The translations under genes were made by a program, and so were the position numbers. DNA of 64,000 bases from Rhizobium phaseoli (GTDB taxonomy: Bacteria > Pseudomonadota > Alphaproteobacteria > Rhizobiales > Rhizobiaceae). The notes beneath the pieces are model-generated. The model searched no databases and was not told the DNA's origin. It saw nothing but the letters and a program-made list of their open reading frames with translations. This document shows, one piece after another, positions 44,247-53,386 of this stretch (positions are counted from its first letter, which is position 1; the number at the start of each line of letters is the position of its first letter). Location: the NCBI RefSeq assembly GCF_010668805.1, contig NZ_WUFT01000024.1, forward strand, positions 22,333 through 86,332, in the 5' to 3' direction.

Positions 44247-45227
44247 TCAGATGGCGCGCACCGTGCCGCCGCGGCGAAGCGTATAGGCGACATCGAGATG
44301 GCGGGCAGGGGCGGCATTCTCCGCCATGTCGAGGAGCAGCGAGGCGGCCGTCGCCCCCATGCTGGCATCCGGCATTTCGATTGTCGTCAGCGGCGGATCG
44401 ATCAGCCGGCCGATGGCGATGCCGTCGAAGCCGGCGACCGACACATCCCCGGGCACCGACAGTCCCTCGCGCTTCAGCGCACCGATGACGCCGAGCGCCA
44501 GAAGGTCGTTGGAGGCGATGATCGCCGTCGGCGCAAGCGCGGCCATCACAGTGCCGAGGTCGATCTGGTCATAGCCGCCGACGAAGGGGATCTGCACGGC
44601 GTCGAGCGATGGCAGCCCATTCTCGGCCATAGCGTCGAGATAACCACGGTAGCGCAGGCGGGCGCGGTCGGAGGCGGCGAAATTGCCGGAGAGGAAGAGA
44701 ATGCGGCGATGACCCATGCCGGTCAGGAAGGTGGCGATCTCGCGGCCCGCGCCGCGATTGTCGGCGGTGACGGCCGCCGGAAACTGCGCGGTCGGCAGAT
44801 TGTTGAGCAGCACGGTCGGCGGCAGCCTGGCCAGCAGCGCCTCGCTGGTCGACGGATCGCAGACGGTGAGTATGAGCCCGGTCGGCCGGTCGTTGAGCAG
44901 GGCGGCGACGGCATCGGCCTCGCGCGCCGGATCGTAATTCGACTGGGCGATCAACACGCCGTGGCCGGCGACCAGCATGCGGTTCTGGATGCTCGACAGC
45001 GATGAGGCAAAGACGGGATTGGTGATGCTCGGAATCAGCACGCCGACCACCGGCCTGCGCCCCATCCGCCCGACGGCGTGGCTGGTCGGGCGGTAGCCGA
45101 GTTCTGCCGCGGCGCGGCGCACCTTGCGCACCATCAGGTCGCTCGCCGGTCCGTCACTGTTGAGAACCCGGCTTGCGGTCGCCAGCGAACATCCGGCCCG
45201 GAACGCGACCTGCTGCAATGTCGCCAT
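44247..45227 (-). CDS. LacI family transcriptional regulator
   Basis: A 326-residue LacI/GalR regulator. The helix-turn-helix is TLQQVAFRAGCSLATASRVLN and the hinge is SHAVGRMGRRP. The periplasmic-binding-protein-like core includes VVGVLIPSITNPVF and FLSGNFAASDRARLRYRGYL. It ends SLTL-type with TLRRGGTVRAI. Start at 45227 follows AGGAGGGG. It is convergent with the phosphodiesterase-importer operon, its likely target. Confidence 0.9.
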   Translation of the reverse strand: MATLQQVAFRAGCSLATASRVLNSDGPASDLMVRKVRRAAAELGYRPTSHAVGRMGRRPVVGVLIPSITNPVFASSLSSIQNRMLVAGHGVLIAQSNYDPAREADAVAALLNDRPTGLILTVCDPSTSEALLARLPPTVLLNNLPTAQFPAAVTADNRGAGREIATFLTGMGHRRILFLSGNFAASDRARLRYRGYLDAMAENGLPSLDAVQIPFVGGYDQIDLGTVMAALAPTAIIASNDLLALGVIGALKREGLSVPGDVSVAGFDGIAIGRLIDPPLTTIEMPDASMGATAASLLLDMAENAAPARHLDVAYTLRRGGTVRAI

Positions 45228-45279
45228 CGAAAACCCCTCCTGGTGACAGATAAGGCGCAATCCCTTAGGAGGTTTCGAT

Positions 45280-45298
45280 GACATTGGTCTGACATTGG
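45280..45298. repeat. Direct repeat GACATTGG upstream of the LacI gene
   Basis: GACATTGG occurs at 45280-45287 and 45291-45298, 11 bases apart, which puts both copies on one face of the helix. It lies 53-71 bases upstream of the LacI start. Possible activator or repressor half-sites. Confidence 0.4.
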
Positions 45299-45423
45299 CG
45301 GAAGCGGCTGGCCGGAGTTTTGCCGTCTCGTCCATTGGCACACATAGAAGTTGAAGAGAAATGCAACCTGTGGAACAGTCAGGTCAACGCGACCCATACC
45401 TTTCACACTCATCCTGGACAAGA

Positions 45424-48267
45424 ATGTCTCATAAATTGGAATGCTCCGCCGCCTGGCGGTTTCCCGCGACGGTCGCCCTTGTCGCAAGTTTCGCGTCGTC
45501 GGCCTTTGCGGACACCTCGTCCACGTCATGGCCACAAACGCAAAGCGACCTCCATGCCGACGCCAACGTCCATTTCGGCACGCTCGCCAATGGAATGCGG
45601 TTTGCGATCATGCGCAATGCCACGCCCCCCGGGCAGGCAGCGATCCGCTTTCGCATCGGCTCCGGCTCGCTCGAGGAAAACGACAACCAGCAGGGCCTGG
45701 CGCATTTTCTGGAGCACATGGCCTTCAAGGGTTCGACCCATGTCGCCGAAGGGGAGATTATCCGTATCCTGCAGCGCAAGGGCCTGGCCTTTGGGCCTGA
45801 TACCAACGCCCACACCTCTTATGACGAGACTGTCTATGCGCTCGATCTTCCCGAGGTCGATGCCGATACGGTTTCGACGGGCCTGATGCTGATGCGGGAG
45901 ACGGCGAGCGAGCTCACCCTCGATGCCGGCGCCTTCGATCGCGAACGCGGCGTCATCCTGTCGGAAGAGCGGCTGCGCGATACGCCGCAGTATCGCGCAG
46001 GGCTCGGAATCATGAATTCCTTGCTTGCCGGCCGCCGCGCGACCAGCCGCGTGCCGATCGGCAAAACCGACATCATCAGCAATGCGCCTGTAGACCTCGT
46101 CCGCGATTATTACCGGGCCAATTACCGGCCCGATCGGGCAACGCTGATGGTGGTGGGCGATATCGACCCGGCCGCCATGGAGGCCCAAATCCGGCAGCAC
46201 TTCGGCGACTGGAAGGCCGTAGGTCCGACACCGTCAAAACCGGATCTGGGCACACTGGAGACGAAAGGCGAAAGCGCCGACGTCCTCGCTGTTCCCGGCG
46301 GCATGACCAGCATCCAGATTGCCTGGACGCGTCCTAATGACGCCGCGCCTGACACATTTGCCAAGCGCCGCACGCAGCTTATCGAAGATCTCGGACTGTT
46401 GGTGCTCAAACGCCGGGTGAGCACTATTGCCAGCAAGGCGGATGCCCCCTTTATCAGCGCGGTCGCCGGCTCCCAGGATCTTCTTGATTCCGCGCATATC
46501 GTCCTGATCGTGGCAAATTCCGAGCCGGATAAATGGCAGGCGGCGCTCGCGACCATCGACCAGGAACAGCGGCGTATCCAGCAATTCGGCGTTGCGCAGG
46601 CTGAACTCGATCGTGAAATCCTCGAATATCGCTCGTTCCTCCAGGCTGCTGCGGCCGGAGCCGCAACGCGCACGACCACCGACATCGCTTCCATGCTGGC
46701 CAGCAGCGTCGATGACAATCAGGTCTTCACGTCGCCCGCCGAAGACCTTTCGCTGTTCGAGACGATCACCAAGGACGTCACGGCAGCCGAGGTCAATCAG
46801 GCGCTGCGGCATGCCTTCTCCGGCAATGGTCCGCAGGTCGTGCTCCAGACGGCCCAATCACCGCAGGGCGGAGCCGACACGGTTCGGCAAGCCTATGATG
46901 CTTCAAAGGCTATTGCCGTCTCGGCATCATCAGGTGCAGCCGACGTCGCCTGGTCCTACACCCATTTCGGCGAGGCGGGCGCCGTGGTCGAACGCCGCGC
47001 CGTCGACGATCTCGACGTGACCATGCTGCGCTTTTCCAATGGCGTCCGGCTTACGGTCAAGCCGACCAAGCTGCGCGCCAACGAAGTGCTGGTGCGCGAA
47101 GATATCGGTCGCGGCCGGCTGGACCTGCCGCAGGACCGTCCCACCCCGATTTGGGCGTCTCCGGCTGTCGCGCTGTCCGGCGTCAAGGCCATGGACTACC
47201 AGGATATCCAGAAAGCGCTGACGGCCAACATCGTCGGGATCGACTTCTCGGTCGGCGACAGTTCCTTCAGTTTCGACGGTCGCACGCGGACTGAAGATCT
47301 AGCGACGCAATTGCAGCTGATGACGGCATACACCGCCGATCCCGCGTACCGCCCGGAGGCATTCAAGCGGGTGCAGCAGGCCTATCTGAGCGGCCTCGAT
47401 CAGTATCAGGCGACCCCCGGCGGCATCGTCAGTCGCGATTTCGGAGGTCTCGTGCATTCCGGCGATCCGCGATGGACCTTCCCCGATCGCGCTGCCTTGT
47501 CCGCCGCCAAGCCGGACGATTTCGAGGCGCAGTTCCGGCCCATGGTTTCCAACGGCCCGATCGATATCACCATCGTCGGCGACATCACGGTGGATGACGC
47601 AATCCGGATGACAGCCGAAACCTTTGGCGCTTTGCCGCAGCGGCCGGAGGCCGCGCCGAGCAAGGATTGGGGTGACGTGCGTTTTCCGGCGGCGAACCAG
47701 ACGCCCGTTTTGCTGACCCATAGCGGCAGGGCGGATAACGCGGCCGCCGCCTTCGGGGCCCCGATCGGCGATTTGCTCTCCGATCTGCCGCGGTCCTTCA
47801 CCGCCAATATCGCCACCCAGATTTTCCAGAACAGGCTGATCGACCGGTTTCGTATTGCGGAAGGCGCAAGTTATATCCTGGAGGGTGACGCGAACCTGTC
47901 ACGGGAAATCCCCGGCTATGGCTACGCATTCTTCTACGTCGAGACGGAGCCGGCAAAGATCGGGCGCTTTTATGCACTTGCCGACGACATCGCCAATGAC
48001 CTGCGGTCGCATGATGTCTCCCCGGACGAGTTCGCGCGCGCCCGCGAACCGATCATCGAAACACTGAAGCATCAGCGGCAGAGCAACGAATATTGGATCG
48101 AATCTCTGCGGGGCGCTCAGACGGATCCGCGTCGCTTGGAGCGGATACGCGACAGTCTCAGCGGCTACGCCAAGGTCACTGCCGGGGATATTCGCGCGTT
48201 TGCCGGGACCTATTTCAGTCCGGAGAACTTCTGGAAATTCGAAGTGCTGCCGGCGGCGGTAAGATAG
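45424..48267 (+). CDS. M16 family zinc peptidase, two-domain, exported
   Basis: A 947-residue insulinase-type metallopeptidase. The zinc motif HFLEH is at residues 94-98, with the downstream glutamate in ETASELTLD-like text about 75 residues later. The second, inactive half-domain follows, as in PqqL-type double-length M16 proteins. A signal peptide is seen at residues 1-29 if the ATG at 45424 is used; an upstream ATG at 45361 adds 21 residues and hides it. Periplasmic peptide or protein degradation is likely. It stands alone, between the LacI and GNAT genes. Confidence 0.88.
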   Translation: MSHKLECSAAWRFPATVALVASFASSAFADTSSTSWPQTQSDLHADANVHFGTLANGMRFAIMRNATPPGQAAIRFRIGSGSLEENDNQQGLAHFLEHMAFKGSTHVAEGEIIRILQRKGLAFGPDTNAHTSYDETVYALDLPEVDADTVSTGLMLMRETASELTLDAGAFDRERGVILSEERLRDTPQYRAGLGIMNSLLAGRRATSRVPIGKTDIISNAPVDLVRDYYRANYRPDRATLMVVGDIDPAAMEAQIRQHFGDWKAVGPTPSKPDLGTLETKGESADVLAVPGGMTSIQIAWTRPNDAAPDTFAKRRTQLIEDLGLLVLKRRVSTIASKADAPFISAVAGSQDLLDSAHIVLIVANSEPDKWQAALATIDQEQRRIQQFGVAQAELDREILEYRSFLQAAAAGAATRTTTDIASMLASSVDDNQVFTSPAEDLSLFETITKDVTAAEVNQALRHAFSGNGPQVVLQTAQSPQGGADTVRQAYDASKAIAVSASSGAADVAWSYTHFGEAGAVVERRAVDDLDVTMLRFSNGVRLTVKPTKLRANEVLVREDIGRGRLDLPQDRPTPIWASPAVALSGVKAMDYQDIQKALTANIVGIDFSVGDSSFSFDGRTRTEDLATQLQLMTAYTADPAYRPEAFKRVQQAYLSGLDQYQATPGGIVSRDFGGLVHSGDPRWTFPDRAALSAAKPDDFEAQFRPMVSNGPIDITIVGDITVDDAIRMTAETFGALPQRPEAAPSKDWGDVRFPAANQTPVLLTHSGRADNAAAAFGAPIGDLLSDLPRSFTANIATQIFQNRLIDRFRIAEGASYILEGDANLSREIPGYGYAFFYVETEPAKIGRFYALADDIANDLRSHDVSPDEFARAREPIIETLKHQRQSNEYWIESLRGAQTDPRRLERIRDSLSGYAKVTAGDIRAFAGTYFSPENFWKFEVLPAAVR

Positions 48268-48301
48268 GCGCTCCGGGGCTTCAGCGCCGTCGTACGATCG
48301 C

Positions 48302-48982
48302 TCAGCCGCGGCGTTTGACCACGCGCATGTTCATCTCCGAGCGAAGCGTGAAGCCGAGCGTCAGGTAGAGGGAGATGGCGGATGTGTTTGCCGCATAGGC
48401 ATGCAGATAGGCCGTATCGCCGCCGGCTGCGATTTCGCCGGCAACGAAGCGGAAGAGCAGGGTGCCGAGGCCACGCCCCTGGAAATCGGGATGGGTGCAA
48501 AGCCCGCTGAGCTCGATGAACCCGGTCTGCCGCATCCGCTGCCCGGCTATTGCCACCAGCCGGCCCTCGCTTCTGATCCCCCAGAAGCTGCCGAGGCTCT
48601 GGGCTCTGAGCGTGAATGGCCCGGGTTTGGTCAGTGTCGCCAGGGCCAGCATGTCGGCGGCATCGGCCTCCGTCAGCCTCTCGATGCGGGAATCCGAAAT
48701 CCGCTCGTGCGGCCGCTCGGCAATCATCTGGACCGCCGATGCTTCCGTGACGACGGCAAGGCCCGTTGGGATGGCGATCAGCCCGGCCTCTATGAGGATC
48801 ATGCTCTCCTCCGACGCCGGCAGCATCTCCAGGGCGTCGAGGCTTTCGGGCCTATCGTCGGCGGATGCTGCGAAGGGGACGATCGATGGTGGGTATCGCC
48901 GTGCGTTTCGGTTGCCTTCTGCGAGGCCGGCATGTGCTGTCTCCAGCGCCGTCCAGATCGGCCGGTCGAGGATATGGGTCAT
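48302..48982 (-). CDS. GNAT family N-acetyltransferase with N-terminal extension
   Basis: A 226-residue protein whose C-terminal half is a GNAT domain (signature HPDFQGRGLGTLLFRFVAG, then YLHAYAANTSAISLYLTLGF). The N-terminal 95 residues resemble the FR47-type proteins' substrate-side region. AGGAGGAAG precedes the ATG at 48982. Its start overlaps the stop of the MarR gene by four bases, so the two are coupled. The target molecule is unknown. Confidence 0.87.
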   Translation of the reverse strand: MTHILDRPIWTALETAHAGLAEGNRNARRYPPSIVPFAASADDRPESLDALEMLPASEESMILIEAGLIAIPTGLAVVTEASAVQMIAERPHERISDSRIERLTEADAADMLALATLTKPGPFTLRAQSLGSFWGIRSEGRLVAIAGQRMRQTGFIELSGLCTHPDFQGRGLGTLLFRFVAGEIAAGGDTAYLHAYAANTSAISLYLTLGFTLRSEMNMRVVKRRG

Positions 48983-49470
48983 GCTTCCTCCTCCTTGGCG
49001 GCGTGGCGGCGCGCAAGCGGCACCGCTGCAAGCCCGTCCTCGATGGCTGCGAGCTGCTGGAGAATCGGCCCGTCGAGATCGCCGCAGAGATCCGCAACGG
49101 CGGCCGCGATGCGCGGCCAGATGACCATCTTCGAGTGATCGACGAGATCCTGTCCCTTGCCGGTCAGCGAGACCAGTCTGCGCCGTTGATCGTCGGGGGC
49201 CGGCTGCATATCGACGAAGCCGAGTTCGAGAAGCTGGCCGATGGTGCGGGTTGCGCCGGGCTGGGTGATCCCGACCGCTTGCGCAAGCTCGCCGATCGTC
49301 AGCGGGCCGGATCGGTCGATCGCTGCCAAAAAGGGATATTGGCCCGCCTGGATGCCGAGACCGGCTTCGTCGATGACCTGCTGCGTATCGGACTGCAGCC
49401 TCTCTCCGATCCGCCGCAGCCGGCTGCCCATGCACAGAAAACCGAGCGTTCGGACCACATCTTCGACCAT
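48979..49470 (-). CDS. MarR family transcriptional regulator
   Basis: A 163-residue winged-helix regulator. The recognition region is LTIGELAQAVGITQPGATRTIGQLLELGFV and the wing is PDDQRRRLVSLTGKG. It is preceded by two overlapping palindromes at 49494-49510, which are its probable operator. Context: an MFS transporter gene upstream and a coupled GNAT gene downstream, a layout usual for ligand-controlled efflux or modification. Confidence 0.9.
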   Translation of the reverse strand: MVEDVVRTLGFLCMGSRLRRIGERLQSDTQQVIDEAGLGIQAGQYPFLAAIDRSGPLTIGELAQAVGITQPGATRTIGQLLELGFVDMQPAPDDQRRRLVSLTGKGQDLVDHSKMVIWPRIAAAVADLCGDLDGPILQQLAAIEDGLAAVPLARRHAAKEEEA

Positions 49471-49493
49471 GCCCGTTCTCCATTGTATTGAAT

Positions 49494-49510
49494 GTTATAT
49501 AACGCGTTAT
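49494..49510. promoter_or_regulatory. Overlapping palindromes upstream of the MarR gene
   Basis: GTTATATAAC (49494-49503) and ATAACGCGTTAT (49499-49510) are both perfect palindromes and overlap by five bases. They lie 24 bases from the MarR start, inside the 78-base gap after the MFS gene. Position and symmetry fit a MarR operator. Confidence 0.62.
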
Positions 49511-49548
49511 GCATTCGTGACTCAAGTCCTGAAATTCGAGGGCAGGGT

Positions 49549-50718
49549 TCACCCGCCCCGCCGTCTCCCGGCCATCAGTAACACCGCCAGGACACAGCTG
49601 AGCAGGCCAAGCGACATTGGCAGCCCTTGGTGTCCGACCAGCTGCATCGCCAATCCCGCCGCGGGCGAGCCCGCCATGCCGCCGATGCCCCACGCCAAGG
49701 CGAAGGCCGCGTTGCCGGCGATCAGGGTCTGGCCGGTGAAACGCTCGCCGAGCTGGATCAGCGACATGGTGTAGATACCGAACGAGACGCCGCCCCAGAC
49801 GAAAACCAGCGGCCAGATCAGCCATATGTTGAAGACCAGCGGCAGCAGCAGGCAGCCGGCAAGGCAAGCCAGGACACAGAATGACATGGTCCGCTTCGAA
49901 CCGAACCGTTCGGCCACGCGCCCGAGCAGGATCTGCAACACGGCATTGCCGGCGATGAAACAGGTGATGAGCGAAGCGATCCGTCCCACGGCGCTGCCGA
50001 GGGCCGCGCCATAGACCGCGAATAGGGAAAGCAGGATCTGCTCGAAGGCGGCAGCTGTGAAAACAGCAAATAACAGCAGCGGCGCCAGTGCGAAGAAGTC
50101 GCCGAGCGATGTTGCTTCGCCTTCGCTGGATATCTTTGGCACGCGTGGTGCGACCGCCAGCACGATGAAGCCGCAGGTGATGAAAGCCGCGATACCGATC
50201 ATGAAGGGCGGCCAGCCCTCCGTGCCGGTGAAGCCGAGCGACAGCGGGCCGATGGCGAAGCCAGCCGAAACGATCGACGAATAAAGGCCCATGATGCGGC
50301 CGCGCCGCGGCGCCGGCGTGATCGTGATAAGCCAGGTCTCGCTGATCACATAGAGCGGATTGGCGAAGACGCCGAGCAGGAAGCGCAGCGGCATCCAGGC
50401 CCGAACATTCTGCATCAAGCCAATCGCCATCAGGGTGAGGGCGGCCAGGATCGAACACAGAATGGCCAGCCGCGCCCCGCCGAGGCGCCGTGAGAGCGCC
50501 GGAATGAAGGGCGCCGATACAACGAAACCCAGCGGCGTCATCGCCGCCGACAGGCCGATCAGGCCGGATGTCGTTCCCTGCCGCTCCAGGATGAAGCTCA
50601 GCAGCGGATAGGTCAGCCCCTGCGCCACGGCGAATACCGTAACGGTCGCGATGATCCCCGCCATCGCCGCCCATGGGATACGGGCCTCCCTCGGTGACAG
50701 GATGTTTTCGGCGCTCAT
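49549..50718 (-). CDS. MFS transporter, YcaD-like
   Basis: A 389-residue, 12-helix major facilitator protein. The motif FIPALSRRLGGARLAIL and the TP-rich loop ITPAPRRGRIMGLYSS are visible, with a second half starting about residue 200. Start at 50718 (MSAENILSPRE) follows GAGGAC. It belongs to the UMF2-type group with YcaD; its substrate is not known. It lies upstream of the MarR-GNAT pair on the same strand. Confidence 0.88.
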   Translation of the reverse strand: MSAENILSPREARIPWAAMAGIIATVTVFAVAQGLTYPLLSFILERQGTTSGLIGLSAAMTPLGFVVSAPFIPALSRRLGGARLAILCSILAALTLMAIGLMQNVRAWMPLRFLLGVFANPLYVISETWLITITPAPRRGRIMGLYSSIVSAGFAIGPLSLGFTGTEGWPPFMIGIAAFITCGFIVLAVAPRVPKISSEGEATSLGDFFALAPLLLFAVFTAAAFEQILLSLFAVYGAALGSAVGRIASLITCFIAGNAVLQILLGRVAERFGSKRTMSFCVLACLAGCLLLPLVFNIWLIWPLVFVWGGVSFGIYTMSLIQLGERFTGQTLIAGNAAFALAWGIGGMAGSPAAGLAMQLVGHQGLPMSLGLLSCVLAVLLMAGRRRGG

Positions 50719-50885
50719 GCAGATGTCCTCGTCAGACCTCAATGTTCTTAGAACCTTGGAACCCCGGCTCAGGAGGATGAATTCTGCGGGATATGGCGAA
50801 CGCCGTAATTAAGCTCTCCCAAAAAGTTCTCAAAAATTTCCAAAGGGGCTAAACAGATCAGGATCGAACGCAGGACCATCAGGAT

Positions 50886-51797
50886 ATGACCGCCTCGCCC
50901 TCCTTTCTCGGCCTTCCCAATCGCCTCGCTGATGACCGCTTGCCCCGCGCGGTGATTTTCGCGGCCGCCCACGGCACCACCTATCCCGGCAAGGACGGTA
51001 GCGGCTATGCCTTGGCGGCCGGCGCCATCCGTTCTGCAAGCCAGGACGATGCCGGTCTCATCGAGCATTGGGATTTCGATCTCGGCGGTCCGCTGTTCGA
51101 CGGCAAGCCGATCTCATGCATCGACGCCGGCGATGTCGAGACCATTATGCACGACAATTTCGGCAACCGGGCGCGGATCGAGGCGAAGACGCGCGAGGTA
51201 TTGGCACTGCCGGCCATACCGATCCTGCTCGGCGGCGACTGTTCCGTGACCATTCCTTTCCTTGCCGGCTTTGCGGCGCAAGGGCCGGTCTGGGTTCTGC
51301 AGATCGACGCCCATATCGATTGGCGCGACGAGGTGCATGGCGAACATCACGGTTATTCAAGTCCGATGCGCCGGGCGAGCGAGATGCCGCATGTCGCCGG
51401 CATGGTGCAAGTCGGCCTGCGCAGCGTCGGCAGCGCGCGCACCGCCGACATCGAAGCGGCGCAACGCTATGGCAGCTGTTTTGTCACCGCTCGCGAGCTT
51501 CATAGCCAGGGCGTTGGCGCCGCCCTCCGGCATATCCCGGAAGGAGCGCAGGTGGTCGTCACCCTTGATTGCGACAGCATCGATCCCGGCATCATGCCTG
51601 GTGTGGCGGCACGTACCCCTGGTGGCCTCACCTACACCGAGGTGATCGACCTGATCGCCGGCCTCGGCAGGCGGGCGAGGATCGCGGGATTCGACCTCGT
51701 CGAGTTCTATCCTCCGGCCGACATCGACGGCCTGTCGGCGCTCACCGCCGCGCGGCTTCTCGTCAATACGATCGGCACCGTCGTCCGGCAGGCTTGA
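50886..51797 (+). CDS. Ureohydrolase (agmatinase/arginase family)
   Basis: A 303-residue ureohydrolase, usually called agmatinase (agmatine to putrescine and urea). Manganese motifs are DAHIDW (Asp141, His143, Asp145) and LDCDSIDPG (Asp228, Asp230). The first motif, normally GGDHS, reads GGDCS, so Cys119 replaces a metal-binding histidine. Some ureohydrolases have this form, and activity or substrate may differ from agmatinase. It has no polyamine gene directly beside it, but a flavin amine oxidase lies 3 kb downstream. Confidence 0.85.
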   Translation: MTASPSFLGLPNRLADDRLPRAVIFAAAHGTTYPGKDGSGYALAAGAIRSASQDDAGLIEHWDFDLGGPLFDGKPISCIDAGDVETIMHDNFGNRARIEAKTREVLALPAIPILLGGDCSVTIPFLAGFAAQGPVWVLQIDAHIDWRDEVHGEHHGYSSPMRRASEMPHVAGMVQVGLRSVGSARTADIEAAQRYGSCFVTARELHSQGVGAALRHIPEGAQVVVTLDCDSIDPGIMPGVAARTPGGLTYTEVIDLIAGLGRRARIAGFDLVEFYPPADIDGLSALTAARLLVNTIGTVVRQA

Positions 51798-51877
51798 TCC
51801 TGCTGCTCGCAGCAAGCCGTCGATTGTGTCCCGGACGAACAGTTTCATCCAAGCTTTAAAGACTCTAGGATGCGCCT

Positions 51878-53386
51878 ATGCAGGGATCGCGCTTTGCCTT
51901 TGGTCCGTTCGTGCTTGATCCGGCTGCGGGAACGCTCCTTCGGAATGAGGATCCCGTGGCCGTCGGCGACCGCGGGGTGAAGCTGCTTGCGGCGCTCGTC
52001 GGGCGGCCGGGCGAAATTCTCGGCAAGGCCGAGTTGATGGATGCGGCGTGGCCGGGCAGGGCGGTGGAGGAGGGCAACCTCACCGTCCAGATCGCGCAGC
52101 TGCGAAAGCTGCTTGGCCCTGCTGCCGACGGCGGCGAGTGGATTGCCACGGTTCCACGCGTCGGCTACCGCTTTACCGGGGCCATAGATCAGCTCGGCGG
52201 CGTCAAGCGAAAGGCTTTGCCGTTGCCTGACAGGCCATCCATTGCTGTGCTGCCCTTCGTCAATATCAGTAACGATCCCGAGCAGGAATTCTTCGCCGAT
52301 GGGCTGACCGAAGACCTGATTACCGACCTTTCCAGGATGCCGGGTCTGTTCGTTATCGCCCGCAACTCGGCGTTTTCCTACAAGGGAAAGACGGTTGATA
52401 TGCGAGAGATCGCCGAGGAACTCGGCGTGCGCTACCTGCTCGAAGGCAGCGCACGACGCGCCGCAGGACAGGTCCGTATCAATGCCAAGTTGATCGACGC
52501 CATCAGCGGCGATCACCTGTGGGCGGAACGCTTCGATCGCAGCCTTGACGATATCTTTGCCGTTCAGGACGAGGTGACGGAGAGGATCGTCGAGGCGCTG
52601 CTCGGGCGGCTGCGCGCGCCACCGCCGCGCAATCGGCCAAGCAGCCTTGAGGCTTACGACCTCTGTGTGCGGGCGCGCAGGCTGATGGATGATTCCCCGC
52701 AGACGGCTGAGGAAGCGCATCTGATGCTGACGCACGCTGTCTCCCTCGACCCTGATTATGCCGAGGCCTATCGCTGGCTTGCCATGAACCACTGGATGGG
52801 ACGGATCCATAGCGGCGGGCCGACGGAATTCAATCGTAGCCTCGCTTTAGAACTGGCACGCAGAGCCATCACGCTCGATCCCAACGATGCCGGCTGCCGT
52901 TGGGTCCTGGCTTACCTGCTTGCCTATGAGCGCGACTTCGCCGAAGCGGATGCGGAATTCGCCAAGGCGATCGAACTCGACCCGAATGAGGCCGATACTT
53001 TTGCGGCGCTATCCGACATCACCGTCCTTGCCGGTCGGGTCGGCGAGGGGCTCGAGCATATTCGCAAAGCGTTCCGGCTGAACCCGTTTCCGGCAAGCTG
53101 GTACTATCTGACACTCGGCCAAGCGCAATATGCGGCCGGGCAATATGTGGCCGCCGGCGAGACGCTGCGCCGCGACGAGACCTATCGCACAAGCTCACGC
53201 CGTTTCCTGGCGGCAAGCCTTGCCCAGCTCGGCCGGCTCGACGAGGCGCGCGCCGAGACCGACCTCTTCCTCGTCGCCAACCCGCATTTTTCCATCAGCC
53301 ACTGGGCGGCGACCGAGCCATTCCGCGACGCTCGGACGCTTGAGCATTTCGTCGATGGCTATCGCAAAGCCGGTCTTCCCGAGTGA
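51878..53386 (+). CDS. CadC-like winged-helix regulator with TolB-like and TPR domains
   Basis: A 502-residue protein: an OmpR/PhoB-type winged helix (1-95, with PGEILGKAELMDAAWPG and VPRVGYRFTG), a TolB-N-like domain (about 113-225: FFADGLTEDLITDLS, LLEGSARRAAGQVRINAKLIDA) and TPR-type helical repeats (about 265-490). Such proteins are often mislabelled adenylate cyclases; no cyclase domain exists here. No membrane helix is obvious. It probably acts as a one-component regulator, but target genes are unknown. Its 3' end overlaps the convergent MFS gene by 28 bases. Confidence 0.87.
   Translation: MQGSRFAFGPFVLDPAAGTLLRNEDPVAVGDRGVKLLAALVGRPGEILGKAELMDAAWPGRAVEEGNLTVQIAQLRKLLGPAADGGEWIATVPRVGYRFTGAIDQLGGVKRKALPLPDRPSIAVLPFVNISNDPEQEFFADGLTEDLITDLSRMPGLFVIARNSAFSYKGKTVDMREIAEELGVRYLLEGSARRAAGQVRINAKLIDAISGDHLWAERFDRSLDDIFAVQDEVTERIVEALLGRLRAPPPRNRPSSLEAYDLCVRARRLMDDSPQTAEEAHLMLTHAVSLDPDYAEAYRWLAMNHWMGRIHSGGPTEFNRSLALELARRAITLDPNDAGCRWVLAYLLAYERDFAEADAEFAKAIELDPNEADTFAALSDITVLAGRVGEGLEHIRKAFRLNPFPASWYYLTLGQAQYAAGQYVAAGETLRRDETYRTSSRRFLAASLAQLGRLDEARAETDLFLVANPHFSISHWAATEPFRDARTLEHFVDGYRKAGLPE

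Noticed and set aside
48983..50674. Upstream extension of the GNAT frame through the MarR and MFS genes
   Set aside because: The long open frame only happens to be in phase with the GNAT gene. Its upper part overlaps real MarR and MFS genes and has no family match; the GNAT gene has its own ribosome-binding site and ATG at 48982.
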